Shown here: one piece after another, positions 32,655-40,813 of the stretch | How positions within the stretch are numbered: position 1 is the stretch's first letter | How the letters are laid out: each line of letters begins with the position of its first letter | Assembly: GCA_050031985.1 (NCBI GenBank) | Contig: JBNAIG010000046.1 | Location: 1 to 64,000 of the forward strand | DNA length: 64,000 bases | Origin: SZUA-368 sp028533045 | GTDB lineage: Bacteria > Spirochaetota > Spirochaetia > DSM-2461 | Direction: 5' to 3' | Program-made: the position numbers and the translations under genes | Notes under the pieces: model-generated | The model's input: only the letters and a program-made list of their open reading frames with translations | Database searches by the model: none | What the model was told of the DNA's origin: nothing

Positions 32655-33563
32655 TTATCTTATGGTAATAGTATCAATCCAGCTTCCCAAAATCCTGTGG
32701 CCGTCAATATCGACATATGCCTGAAGGGAATAATCCCCTGCCGGAAGCTCGGGCAAGAATTGAACATCCCAATTCGTGCTGTGAAATATGGTATATACAT
32801 CCCCATTCTTTTCGACATAATTATCATCAATCAAATCAAATTCTTCAGGCCTTAAAAAAGTGGATTGGGTATGATAAAGCTCATGATAAATTTCTAGCCC
32901 ATTCCCCTTGATTAGGACACCTAGAGGAGAAGACTCAACATAAAGAACATTATTCCCCTTGTTCTCAAAACCAAGAGAAAAAAGAGTAGAGTCGGAATAA
33001 TATCCTCCGTCTAAAGCCAGGGAATCGTAAGGATCGAAATCCAAATGGGAAGTACCGCCGTTTTCGCTAATGTAAACGTTCTCAATTGAACTGCCCAGAA
33101 TTTCATACTTCTCATCGATAAGGACAAAGGGCTGAACACTGTATTTCCCCGAGGGGAGTTCCGGTACAAACTCGGCTTCTCCTTCTTCCCCTTCAAGTTC
33201 AAGAACATAGTATTCCTCATAATTGACAACGTAGCTATCTATTAGAATATACCATGCCCCCGGTTCAATAGACTTAACTTTTGTATAAAAAAGATACTGA
33301 CGCAAAGAAATATCTTCTCCCACAATACGAACTCCTAGCAGAACCTCATTATTGATTTCAATGGGAGATGGACCGGTATTCTCAAGGGAGACATAAAACT
33401 CACCGGCATAGCGCGGATTAAAGCCGCCCTTTACCTTTAAGTCCCCATTGGGATAGGACAAAAAGAGGTCACCCCCATCCTGAGCTTCCTGCGCAAAAAG
33501 GAATACCCCTGAAATGACAAATAAGATCAATCCCAAAAATCTCACATGGTTATTATGACTCAT
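32655..33563 (-). CDS. Exported protein with two BsuPI-like repeats
   Basis: A 302-residue protein with a signal peptide (GLILFVISGVFLFAQ). The mature protein is an internal duplication: FVPELPSGKYSVQPFVLID with ILGSSIENVYI near residue 150-175 corresponds to FLPELPAGDYSLQAYVDID with ILGSWIDTITI at the C-terminus. Each half resembles the all-beta fold of intracellular proteinase inhibitor BsuPI, in which a paired strand ending in GxYxL is typical. It is first in an operon with the exported ankyrin protein and may be its partner. Inhibitor function is not shown. Confidence 0.65.
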   Translation of the reverse strand: MSHNNHVRFLGLILFVISGVFLFAQEAQDGGDLFLSYPNGDLKVKGGFNPRYAGEFYVSLENTGPSPIEINNEVLLGVRIVGEDISLRQYLFYTKVKSIEPGAWYILIDSYVVNYEEYYVLELEGEEGEAEFVPELPSGKYSVQPFVLIDEKYEILGSSIENVYISENGGTSHLDFDPYDSLALDGGYYSDSTLFSLGFENKGNNVLYVESSPLGVLIKGNGLEIYHELYHTQSTFLRPEEFDLIDDNYVEKNGDVYTIFHSTNWDVQFLPELPAGDYSLQAYVDIDGHRILGSWIDTITIR

Positions 33564-33668
33564 TAAATATTCTCCTCTCGCCTCTTCTTTCTGTCCTAAT
33601 AATTAGTCAACAAAGATACACCATAACAAAGATTAAGGAAAGCACATGCCTAACAAGGAAAAATAGAG

Positions 33669-33704
33669 AAAAAAAAGCTCCCGAACCAAACCGGCCCGGA
33701 AGCT
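33669..33704 (-). terminator. Intrinsic terminator after accA
   Basis: On the minus strand AGCTTCCGGGCC pairs (with G:T wobbles) to GGTTCGGGAGCT and is followed by eight T. It closes the acc operon about 28 nt past the accA stop. Confidence 0.75.
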
Positions 33705-33731
33705 ATATGAAACACAATAAGTAATTTGAGA

Positions 33732-34691
33732 CTAATTAAACAAGCGGGAAAACAGACCGAACAGGTCCTGTTCCTTACCGGCGCTCTCGGTGAACTGACC
33801 GATTTCACGTATTTTGCGTGACCGGTAGCGAATAAGACTCTCCGGCTTTTTCTTGCTCAGTACGGCGGTATTCGTAAGGATAAGCTCCTTTATCATTTCC
33901 GCCGTATAGCCCGGATTATTCTGCACTCCGCCGGGAGCTTCGGGAATAATCCCATGAATAATACCAAACTCAAAAAGGTCCTTGGCGGTCATTTTCATGA
34001 TATCCGCCGCTTCTTTGGCCTTATTGCTGTCACGCAGCAAAATAGAAGCAAATCCCTCCGGTGAGATTACGGAATAGATGGAGTTTTCCAGCATGTAAAG
34101 CTTGTCGCCCACACCAATTCCCAGAGCTCCACCGGAGCCCCCTTCACCAATAACAAAACAGATGATGGGCACTTTTAGAAGGGAAAATTCCTTAAGGTTC
34201 TTGGCAATGGCCTCACCAATACCCCGGGCTTCCGCCTCAGGTCCGGGATAGGCACCGGAGGTATCAATAAAGGTTACCACGGGACGGTTGAACTTTTCCG
34301 CCTGTTTCACCAGACGAAGAGCCTTACGGTACCCTTCGGGGCCGCCCATTCCGTAGTTACGGTAGAGGTTTTCCTTGAGGTTGGAACCCTTCTGGTTACC
34401 AATAAAGGTAAAAGCCTGACCGTTGATGGTTCCGATTCCCCCAATAAGGGCGGGGTCATCCCTAAAGTAGCGATCTCCGTGAAGCTCAATAAAATCATCG
34501 CAGATAAGATTGATGAATTCCAGGGCTCCCGGACGATCCAGACGTCGGGCAAGCTGAACCTTTTCCCAGGTGGGAGAGTCCTTGCCCACATTCAGCATGG
34601 CTTCAATCTCTTCCAGGCTCTTGTTAATATCCAGATTATTTTCTCCGGCAAGGCTTTTCAGCTCTTTCAGCTTATTCTTCAGTTCTTCCAC
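33732..34691 (-). CDS. accA: Acetyl-CoA carboxylase carboxyltransferase, alpha subunit
   Basis: A 319-residue AccA of usual length. It transfers carboxyl from biotin to acetyl-CoA with AccD, making malonyl-CoA, the committed step of fatty-acid synthesis. The N-terminal helical segment (EELKNKLKELKSL) leads into WEKVQLARRLDRPGALEFI and ELHGDRYFRDDPALIGGIG, and the crotonase-like core holds PVVTFIDTSGAYPGPEAEARG and VIGEGGSGGALGIGVGD, here given as landmarks. It is last in accB-C-D-A, 2 nt after accD. Confidence 0.97.
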   Translation of the reverse strand: MEELKNKLKELKSLAGENNLDINKSLEEIEAMLNVGKDSPTWEKVQLARRLDRPGALEFINLICDDFIELHGDRYFRDDPALIGGIGTINGQAFTFIGNQKGSNLKENLYRNYGMGGPEGYRKALRLVKQAEKFNRPVVTFIDTSGAYPGPEAEARGIGEAIAKNLKEFSLLKVPIICFVIGEGGSGGALGIGVGDKLYMLENSIYSVISPEGFASILLRDSNKAKEAADIMKMTAKDLFEFGIIHGIIPEAPGGVQNNPGYTAEMIKELILTNTAVLSKKKPESLIRYRSRKIREIGQFTESAGKEQDLFGLFSRLFN

Positions 34692-34693
34692 GG

Positions 34694-35494
34694 CTACTCT
34701 CCTTTATGGGTTTTGAGCAGAAAGGACAGGGTTTTCTTAAGCTCGTTCCGGGGGACGATTTTGTCAACAAAACCCTTCTCCTGCTGGAATTCGGCACTCT
34801 GGAATCCGGCGGGGAGTTTCTTGTTGATCGTACCTTCGATAACACGGGGCCCGGCAAACCCAATAAGGGCGCCCGGCTCGGCAAGGGTTACGTCTCCCAA
34901 CATGGCAAAGGAAGCGGTTACGCCCCCCGTTGTGGGATGGGTCAAAACGATAAAAAGGGGCACACCCAAATCGTCTAAAAGGGCACAGGCGTTGGCTGTC
35001 TTGGCCATCTGCATAAGGGAGAAAATCCCCTCCTGCATTCGGGCCCCGCCGGAGGCGGTAAACAGAACAACCGGAGTATTGGTATCGGCCCCCCGAAGGA
35101 TGGCCCGGGTGATTTTCTCACCCACAACGGATCCCATGGAACCTCCCATAAACTGGAAGGACATGACGCCCAAAACAACATCGTCCCCGTTAATCTTGGC
35201 CGTACCGGTTACTACGGCGTCGTCCAATTCGGACTTCTTCTGGGCCTGGGTGATTTTTTCTTCGTAACCGTCCAGAGCGATGGGGTTCTTGCTCACCAGA
35301 TCGTGGTCGGTTTCTTTAAAGCTGCCCTCGTCGGCTACCAGGTGAATCCGGGCGGCGGCGGGCATACGAAAGTGATATCCGCAACCAGTACAGACCTGGG
35401 AGTGGTTAATCATAGCCTCTTCGGTCATGACAGTCAGGCAGCGGGGACATTCAGTCTTGGTCACCTGCGCATGGGGTTTGGTCATATTAATCAT
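34694..35494 (-). CDS. accD: Acetyl-CoA carboxylase carboxyltransferase, beta subunit
   Basis: A 266-residue AccD, partner of AccA. The N-terminal zinc ribbon is CPRC...CTGC (residues about 16-38); the crotonase-like domain carries FTASGGARMQEGIFSLMQM and THPTTGGVTASFAMLGDV. All four zinc cysteines are present. The ATG at 35494 follows AGGTAGGATCT. The gene is 10 nt after accC and 2 nt before accA, so the two transferase subunits are made together, as their alpha2-beta2 assembly requires. Confidence 0.97.
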   Translation of the reverse strand: MINMTKPHAQVTKTECPRCLTVMTEEAMINHSQVCTGCGYHFRMPAAARIHLVADEGSFKETDHDLVSKNPIALDGYEEKITQAQKKSELDDAVVTGTAKINGDDVVLGVMSFQFMGGSMGSVVGEKITRAILRGADTNTPVVLFTASGGARMQEGIFSLMQMAKTANACALLDDLGVPLFIVLTHPTTGGVTASFAMLGDVTLAEPGALIGFAGPRVIEGTINKKLPAGFQSAEFQQEKGFVDKIVPRNELKKTLSFLLKTHKGE

Positions 35495-35504
35495 AGATCC
35501 TACC

Positions 35505-36821
35505 TCAGTCTTTTATAATCTGCCCGTAGAGGGCGGTATCGAATTTTCCGGAACGGAAAGGACGGCACTCAAGAAGGACAATCTGTTCTTCGCAGTTCGT
35601 ATCGAGCCCTTCCAGTTCCATCTCCTTAAGAACACGAACCATCCGCTTGATTCCCTGCTGCCGGTCGGGCGCCTGAATAAGCACCTTGGCAATCATGGAA
35701 TCGTAATAGGGGGGCACCATGTAACCGGGGAAAATATGGGTATCCACACGGACGGAAGGTCCCAGGGGCGGAACAAAACTGGTAATTCGTCCGGCTCCGC
35801 GGGCATTAATACGCGCTTCCAGGGCGTAACCTTCGATACGAACATCATCCTGAGTAATTTCCATCTTTCCCGTGGTACAGGCCAAAATCTGCTGGCGAAT
35901 AATATCCACGCCGGTCATAAGCTCGGTTACGGTATGTTCTACCTGAACCCGGGCGTTTACTTCCATAAAGAAGAACTCCCCCTTCTCTACGAGGAATTCA
36001 ATGGTACCCGCTCCGGTATAACCAATGTTCTTAAACAGGGTTACCGAAGCCTTTTCGATCTGAGACCTCATCTCATCGGTAAGAATGGTAGAGGGTGACT
36101 CTTCCAGGAGTTTCTGGTGATTTTTCTGAACCGAACAGTCCCTCTCCCCCAGATAAATCACATTATCCTTCCCGTCTGCCAGAAGCTGAACTTCCACGTG
36201 CCGGGGCTGGGTCATGTATTTTTCCATATAGAGAGTGGGATCGCCAAAGTTCTTAAGCGCTTCCTGACTGGCAATGGGAAAGGCTGACTTGAGCTCGTCT
36301 ATGGAGTTGACGATTCTCATTCCCTTCCCGCCCCCGCCGGAGGCCGCTTTTACAATAAGAGGGAATCCCATGGACTCGGCCAGCTTAACCGCTGCGTCCA
36401 CAGACTCAACGGCGCCGTCACTACCGGGAATAAGGGGCAGTCCCGCTTCGTCGGCGGTTCTTTTAGCCTGTACCTTATCTCCCAGCATACGGGTTACATG
36501 AGGATCGGGACCAATAAAGATAAGACCCGCTTCCTGGGCCATTTCGGCAAAGTCGGCATTTTCAGAAAGGAATCCTACACCGGGGTGAACCGCTTCACAG
36601 TGGGTAAAGACAGCAGCACTGATAAGGTTCTCCATTTTCAAATAACTGTCCGAAGACGGGGCCGGTCCTATACAGACTGACTTGTCCGCCATTTTCACGG
36701 GGAGGGACTCCTTGTCTGCCTCGGAGTATACCACAACCGTTTCGATCCCCATTTCCTGACAGGTTCGGATGATACGAACGGCAATCTCCCCTCTGTTGGC
36801 AATCAGAAGGCGCTTAATCAT
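35505..36821 (-). CDS. accC: Biotin carboxylase
   Basis: A 438-residue ATP-grasp enzyme that carboxylates the biotin on AccB using bicarbonate and ATP. KRLLIANRGEIAVRIIRTC at the start and the glycine-rich loop KAASGGGGKGMRIV are canonical; EFLVEKGEFFFMEVNARVQVEHTVTE gives the metal and biotin residues (landmark stretch about 280-305). YxEKYMTQPRHVEVQLL is also seen. Length fits. Its ATG overlaps the accB stop by ATGA, so the carrier and its carboxylase are translated in a coupled manner. Confidence 0.97.
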   Translation of the reverse strand: MIKRLLIANRGEIAVRIIRTCQEMGIETVVVYSEADKESLPVKMADKSVCIGPAPSSDSYLKMENLISAAVFTHCEAVHPGVGFLSENADFAEMAQEAGLIFIGPDPHVTRMLGDKVQAKRTADEAGLPLIPGSDGAVESVDAAVKLAESMGFPLIVKAASGGGGKGMRIVNSIDELKSAFPIASQEALKNFGDPTLYMEKYMTQPRHVEVQLLADGKDNVIYLGERDCSVQKNHQKLLEESPSTILTDEMRSQIEKASVTLFKNIGYTGAGTIEFLVEKGEFFFMEVNARVQVEHTVTELMTGVDIIRQQILACTTGKMEITQDDVRIEGYALEARINARGAGRITSFVPPLGPSVRVDTHIFPGYMVPPYYDSMIAKVLIQAPDRQQGIKRMVRVLKEMELEGLDTNCEEQIVLLECRPFRSGKFDTALYGQIIKD

Positions 36822-37276
36822 ATGCGCTTAACCCTAAAAAGAGGTGTACCGAATTCGGCCAGCTGACCTGAATCGAGGAGGACCTCCACGATTTCGCAGT
36901 CAAATTCCGCTTCCAACTCGTTCATAATCTTCATAGCTTCTAATATACAGAGAGTCTCACCGGCCTTAATGGTCTGTCCCACTTCGGCAAAAGCGGGAGC
37001 ATCGGGCGCGGGCTGACGGTAAAAAGTACCCACCAGAGGAGCAGAAATAAGCTCTCCTTCCTGGGTATCGCCCTGGGCAGCAGCGGCAACCGGGGCCCCT
37101 GCGACTGCCTGAGGAGCGGCTGCGGGAAGGGCCTGAGCCACAACCGGGGCACCGCCCTTCTTCATGGATATGAGCTGTTCTTCCACCTCAAAAGTCAGTT
37201 CGCTTAATTCGGATTTCTCGAATTTCTCCATTATTTCAAAAAGGTCTTCCTTATTTTTTACAAAACCACTCGACAT
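36818..37276 (-). CDS. accB: Biotin carboxyl carrier protein
   Basis: A 152-residue BCCP. The biotinylated lysine is in CILEAMKIMNELEAE, about 35 residues from the C-terminus; the N-terminal helix is joined by an Ala/Pro-rich linker (QALPAAAPQAVAGAPVAAAA). It carries biotin between AccC and AccD/A. The ATG at 37276 follows GGAGA; an open frame extends further but crosses the promoter and has no ribosome site. It is first in accB-C-D-A, divergent from fabH. Confidence 0.95.
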   Translation of the reverse strand: MSSGFVKNKEDLFEIMEKFEKSELSELTFEVEEQLISMKKGGAPVVAQALPAAAPQAVAGAPVAAAAQGDTQEGELISAPLVGTFYRQPAPDAPAFAEVGQTIKAGETLCILEAMKIMNELEAEFDCEIVEVLLDSGQLAEFGTPLFRVKRI

Positions 37277-37316
37277 GGGAGAGTCTCCTTCGTTTTTGAT
37301 CTTTCTCACAAAAACT

Positions 37317-37376
37317 AATATATCGCGATTATGAGAATCTGTCAATATTGACAAAAAGAGATAAAGTGTAAATAAT
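37317..37376. promoter_or_regulatory. Overlapping divergent acc and fab promoters on a 14-bp palindrome
   Basis: TGTCAATATTGACA (37340-37353) contains two back-to-back TTGACA boxes, one per strand. The minus-strand -10 is TATATT (37317-37322) and the plus-strand -10 AATAAT (37371-37376), each with a 17-nt spacer. RNA polymerase cannot fill both sites at once, and the palindrome could also be an operator. The plus-strand start would fall at 37383-37384, on the fabH start codon. Confidence 0.7.
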
Positions 37377-37383
37377 GGAAAAT

Positions 37384-38367
37384 ATGAATGCATATATCAG
37401 TTCATTAGGACATTTTGTTCCACAAAAAAGGGTCTCCAACGATGAGTTGTCCAAGACCCTGGACACCAATGACGAGTGGATCCGCTCCCACACGGGAATA
37501 GGCAACCGTCATATAGCCTCGGAAGAGGAAACCACCGCCTATATGGGTTACCAGGCCGCCAAGGAGGCTCTTAATAAAAGAGGGCTCACCGCAGAAGACA
37601 TAGATATGATTCTGGTAGCCACGGTTACCCCCGACTATCATGAAATGCCCTCCACCGCCTGCCTTATTCAGGATATGCTGGGAAACAAAAGCTGTGCCGC
37701 CGTAGATATTAAAGCGGCCTGTACCGGTTTTGTTTACGGCCTGGAAATGGGCAAGGGCCTTATAAATAACGGAACTTGCTCCCGTATTCTTGTTATCGGC
37801 ACGGAACGACTCTCCCGGGTCCTGGACTGGACAAACCGGAATAACTGCATTCTCTTTGGAGACGGTGCGGGAGCGGCTGTTCTTGAAGTGAACGACGACG
37901 AAACCCGCGGGGTAATTAACTCCCTCCTGCGAGCGGAAGGTTCCGGCGCAGGTGCTCTGAGCCACCCCAAGGGGGGAACGAAGGATCCTTTTAAAGAGGG
38001 AGATGTGGTAGGAAAGGACCACTACCTCTTTATGGACGGCCGCCGGGTGTACGAATTCGCCGTACGGGCCAATACGGTTATTCTTAAAGACCTTATGGAA
38101 AAGAACAATCTTTCCGTAGATGATATTGACTGGATCGTTCCCCACCAGGCCAACCGCCGGATTATCGAAGCGGCGGCCAAACGGGACAAAATCCCCATTG
38201 ACAAATTCTATTTGAATATGGAAGAGTTTGCTAATACGTCGGGGGCCTCTATTCCTCTGGCACTTTCCGATATGGAAGAGAAGGGCCTCCTTAAAAGAGG
38301 ACAGAAGATTCTTACCGTGGGATTCGGCGCCGGGCTGACTTACGGCGGAAACTATATAATTTGGTAA
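37384..38367 (+). CDS. fabH: 3-oxoacyl-ACP synthase III
   Basis: A 327-residue KAS III that condenses acetyl-CoA with malonyl-ACP to start fatty-acid chains. The Cys-His-Asn triad is in AACTGFVYGLE, WIVPHQANRRI and EFANTSGAS. The start MNAYISSLGHFVP aligns with typical FabH N-termini and coincides with the predicted transcription start, whereas the ATG three codons earlier lies in the -10 region; there is only a weak GGA nearby. It opens the fab operon (18 nt to fabG) and is divergent from accB, linking malonyl-CoA supply to chain initiation. Confidence 0.96.
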   Translation: MNAYISSLGHFVPQKRVSNDELSKTLDTNDEWIRSHTGIGNRHIASEEETTAYMGYQAAKEALNKRGLTAEDIDMILVATVTPDYHEMPSTACLIQDMLGNKSCAAVDIKAACTGFVYGLEMGKGLINNGTCSRILVIGTERLSRVLDWTNRNNCILFGDGAGAAVLEVNDDETRGVINSLLRAEGSGAGALSHPKGGTKDPFKEGDVVGKDHYLFMDGRRVYEFAVRANTVILKDLMEKNNLSVDDIDWIVPHQANRRIIEAAAKRDKIPIDKFYLNMEEFANTSGASIPLALSDMEEKGLLKRGQKILTVGFGAGLTYGGNYIIW

Positions 38368-38385
38368 TTTACAGGAGAAATAAAC

Positions 38386-39123
38386 ATGCTGTTAAAGGAT
38401 AAGAAAGTATTTGTAACCGGCGGTTCCCGGGGTATCGGGAAAGCGATTGTAACGGCCTGTTTGGAGCAGGGCGCCCATGTGTCCTATTTGAGCACCAAGG
38501 AGAGCCCCTTTCACAGTGAAATGGAAGCCGTTGCCAAGGCGTCCGGAGTGACCCTTAAATGGTTTCAGGGCAATGTGACCGACGAAGAGGGCATTGTTAA
38601 GATTATGGAAGAGGTGACCGCCGACGGTCTGGACGTTGTGGTTAACAACGCCGGTATCGAACGGGACGGTCTGGTATTCCGCATGGGAACCGATCAGTGG
38701 CAGCAGGTACTGGACGTAAACCTGACCGGAGCCTTCATTGTGGCCCGGGAAGCGTCCCGTTTTATGATCCGCCAGAGATCGGGCGCCATTGTAAACATGG
38801 CTTCCGTTATCGGTCTTATGGGAAATGCGGGCCAGACCAACTACGCCGCCAGCAAGGCCGGTCTCATCGGTTTTACCAAGGCACTGGCCAAAGAAACGGC
38901 CAAACGCGGCGTGCGGGTTAACGCGATTGCTCCCGGTTTTATCAAAACCGATATGACCGACAAGCTTAAAGATGATATTAAAGAATCGATTCAGGCTCAA
39001 ATCCCCATGAATTCCCTGGGTGAGCCGGAAGATATTGCCAATGCAGTGATTTACCTGGCCTCCGATATGGCCCGCTACGTTACCGGTCAGGTTCTGACCG
39101 TTGACGGCGGAATGGTAATGTAA
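38386..39123 (+). CDS. fabG: 3-oxoacyl-ACP reductase
   Basis: A 245-residue short-chain dehydrogenase that reduces beta-ketoacyl-ACP with NADPH. The cofactor loop is TGGSRGIGKAI, NNAG is intact, and the catalytic Tyr-x3-Lys is in NYAASKAGLIGFTKALAKE. VNAIAPGFIKTDMTD and the C-terminal VTGQVLTVDGGMVM are FabG-typical. It sits between fabH and fabF with short gaps (18 and 17 nt) and a GGAG ribosome site. Its place in the operon supports FabG rather than a generic dehydrogenase. Confidence 0.95.
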   Translation: MLLKDKKVFVTGGSRGIGKAIVTACLEQGAHVSYLSTKESPFHSEMEAVAKASGVTLKWFQGNVTDEEGIVKIMEEVTADGLDVVVNNAGIERDGLVFRMGTDQWQQVLDVNLTGAFIVAREASRFMIRQRSGAIVNMASVIGLMGNAGQTNYAASKAGLIGFTKALAKETAKRGVRVNAIAPGFIKTDMTDKLKDDIKESIQAQIPMNSLGEPEDIANAVIYLASDMARYVTGQVLTVDGGMVM

Positions 39124-39140
39124 GGAAAGGAGAAAGAGAG

Positions 39141-40382
39141 ATGAAACGAGTAGTAGTAACCGGAATGGGAACAATCAGCCCCATCGGCCACAATGTGGAA
39201 GAATTCTGGAAAAATATAAAAGCCGGAGAAATCGGCATTGACACAATCACCCAGTTCGATGCGACCAATACGGCCACCAAGATTGCCGCAGAAGTAAAAG
39301 ACTTCAAAGCCTCCGACTACTTTTCCGGTAAAGCGGCCCGAAAGATGGCCCGTTTTACCCAGTTTGCCGTAGCGGCCAGTGTGGAAGCCATGAACGATGC
39401 GGGACTGGCCGAAGACAACTTTGACCACCAACGGGCCGGTTGTATTCTGGGATGCGGTATCGGCGGACTCGATGTTACCGAAGATAACGTAAAAGGAATG
39501 GTCGATCGAGGTCCTATTGCGGGTATCGCCCCCATGACCATCCCCAAACTCATAAGCAACGAAGGCCCCGCCAACGTTTCCATTACCCACAAGCTACACG
39601 GCCCCTGTTTCGCACTGGCCACCGCCTGCGCTTCCGGAACCGATGCTATCGGTTACGCCCTGAACACCATCAGAACCGGTATGGCCGACATTATGGTTAC
39701 CGGCGGTACGGAAGCGACCATCACCGAATTTGCCGTTGGTTCTTTTAACAAACTCCTGGCCCTGAGTACCAGAAACGACGACCCCAAAGCCGCCTGTAGA
39801 CCCTTTGACAAGGACAGAGACGGATTTATCATGGGAGAAGGAGCGGGTATCCTGATTCTCGAAGAGCTGGAACACGCCAAAAAGCGGGGCGCCACCATCT
39901 ATGCCGAACTGGCCGGATACGGAATGACCTGTGATGCGGACCACCTGACCGCTCCCGATCCGGAAGGAAAGGGCGGGGCCGAATCCATGAGAATCGCCGT
40001 AAAAGACGCGGGCCTTGAGATGGAAGACATTGACTACATCAACGCCCACGGAACATCTACCCCCGTAAACGATCCCTGCGAAACACTCGCCATCAAGGCT
40101 GCCTTCGGCGACCATGCGAAGAAGATAAAAATCAGCTCCACCAAAGCCATGCACGGACACATGCTCGGCGCTACGGGCGGTGTGGAAGCGATTGTTTGTA
40201 TCAAAGCCATTAACGACAGCTACGTTCCTCCCACGCTTAACCTGGAAGAGCCCGACGAAAAGTGCGACCTTGACTACGTACCCAACAAAGGTATAGAAAT
40301 GGAAGTAAACGCCGCCCTTTCCGATAACCTCGGATTTGGTGGTCACAACGGCTCCATCGTTTTCAAGAAATACAAAGGTTAA
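39141..40382 (+). CDS. fabF: 3-oxoacyl-ACP synthase II
   Basis: A 413-residue KAS II that elongates acyl-ACP with malonyl-ACP. The nucleophile Cys is in ATACASGTDAIGYAL; the two His residues lie in NAHGTSTPVNDPCE and MHGHMLGATGGVEAI. NLGFGGHNGSIVFKKY ends the protein in the usual way. Length is normal. acpP, which commonly precedes fabF, is absent from this operon, so the ACP substrate must be encoded elsewhere. Gap to fabZ is 8 nt. Confidence 0.96.
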   Translation: MKRVVVTGMGTISPIGHNVEEFWKNIKAGEIGIDTITQFDATNTATKIAAEVKDFKASDYFSGKAARKMARFTQFAVAASVEAMNDAGLAEDNFDHQRAGCILGCGIGGLDVTEDNVKGMVDRGPIAGIAPMTIPKLISNEGPANVSITHKLHGPCFALATACASGTDAIGYALNTIRTGMADIMVTGGTEATITEFAVGSFNKLLALSTRNDDPKAACRPFDKDRDGFIMGEGAGILILEELEHAKKRGATIYAELAGYGMTCDADHLTAPDPEGKGGAESMRIAVKDAGLEMEDIDYINAHGTSTPVNDPCETLAIKAAFGDHAKKIKISSTKAMHGHMLGATGGVEAIVCIKAINDSYVPPTLNLEEPDEKCDLDYVPNKGIEMEVNAALSDNLGFGGHNGSIVFKKYKG

Positions 40383-40390
40383 GGTGATTT

Positions 40391-40813
40391 ATGAGTAACG
40401 AAATTGAACAGCTTCTTCCCCACAGGGACCCCTTTTTGTTTGTCGACCGGATTGAATCGTGCGACGAAAAAAGCATTGTAGGTTATAGAAAATACACAGA
40501 AAACGACTTTTTCTTTAAGGGTCACTTCCCCGGACACCCGGTTGTTCCCGGTGTTCTTTTGATCGAAGCCATGGCCCAGGTAGGCGGCGCCGGTCTCAAG
40601 AAAAGCGGTACCGCCTCTGCGAGCGCCCTCTTTTTCCTGGCCACCGTGGAAAAGGCCAAATTCCGCCGCCAGGTCGTCCCCGGTGACGAAGTACGCTTCG
40701 AAATCGAAAACGAAATGGTTTCCGGACGAATGATCAAGCAGAAGGGTAAAGCCTTCGTCGGCGACGAGTTGGCTTGTCAGGCCAGCTGGATGTGTGTAGC
40801 AGGAGAAGCATAA
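40391..40813 (+). CDS. fabZ: 3-hydroxyacyl-ACP dehydratase
   Basis: A 140-residue hot-dog-fold dehydratase. LLPHRDPFLFVDRI and the catalytic GHFPGHPVVPGVLLIEAMAQVGG region (His and Glu on the central helix; cited as residues about 47-70) identify FabZ rather than FabA. It removes water from 3-hydroxyacyl-ACP to give trans-2-enoyl-ACP for FabV. Its stop shares one base with the fabV start (TAATG), so the two consecutive enzymes are translationally coupled. Confidence 0.95.
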   Translation: MSNEIEQLLPHRDPFLFVDRIESCDEKSIVGYRKYTENDFFFKGHFPGHPVVPGVLLIEAMAQVGGAGLKKSGTASASALFFLATVEKAKFRRQVVPGDEVRFEIENEMVSGRMIKQKGKAFVGDELACQASWMCVAGEA

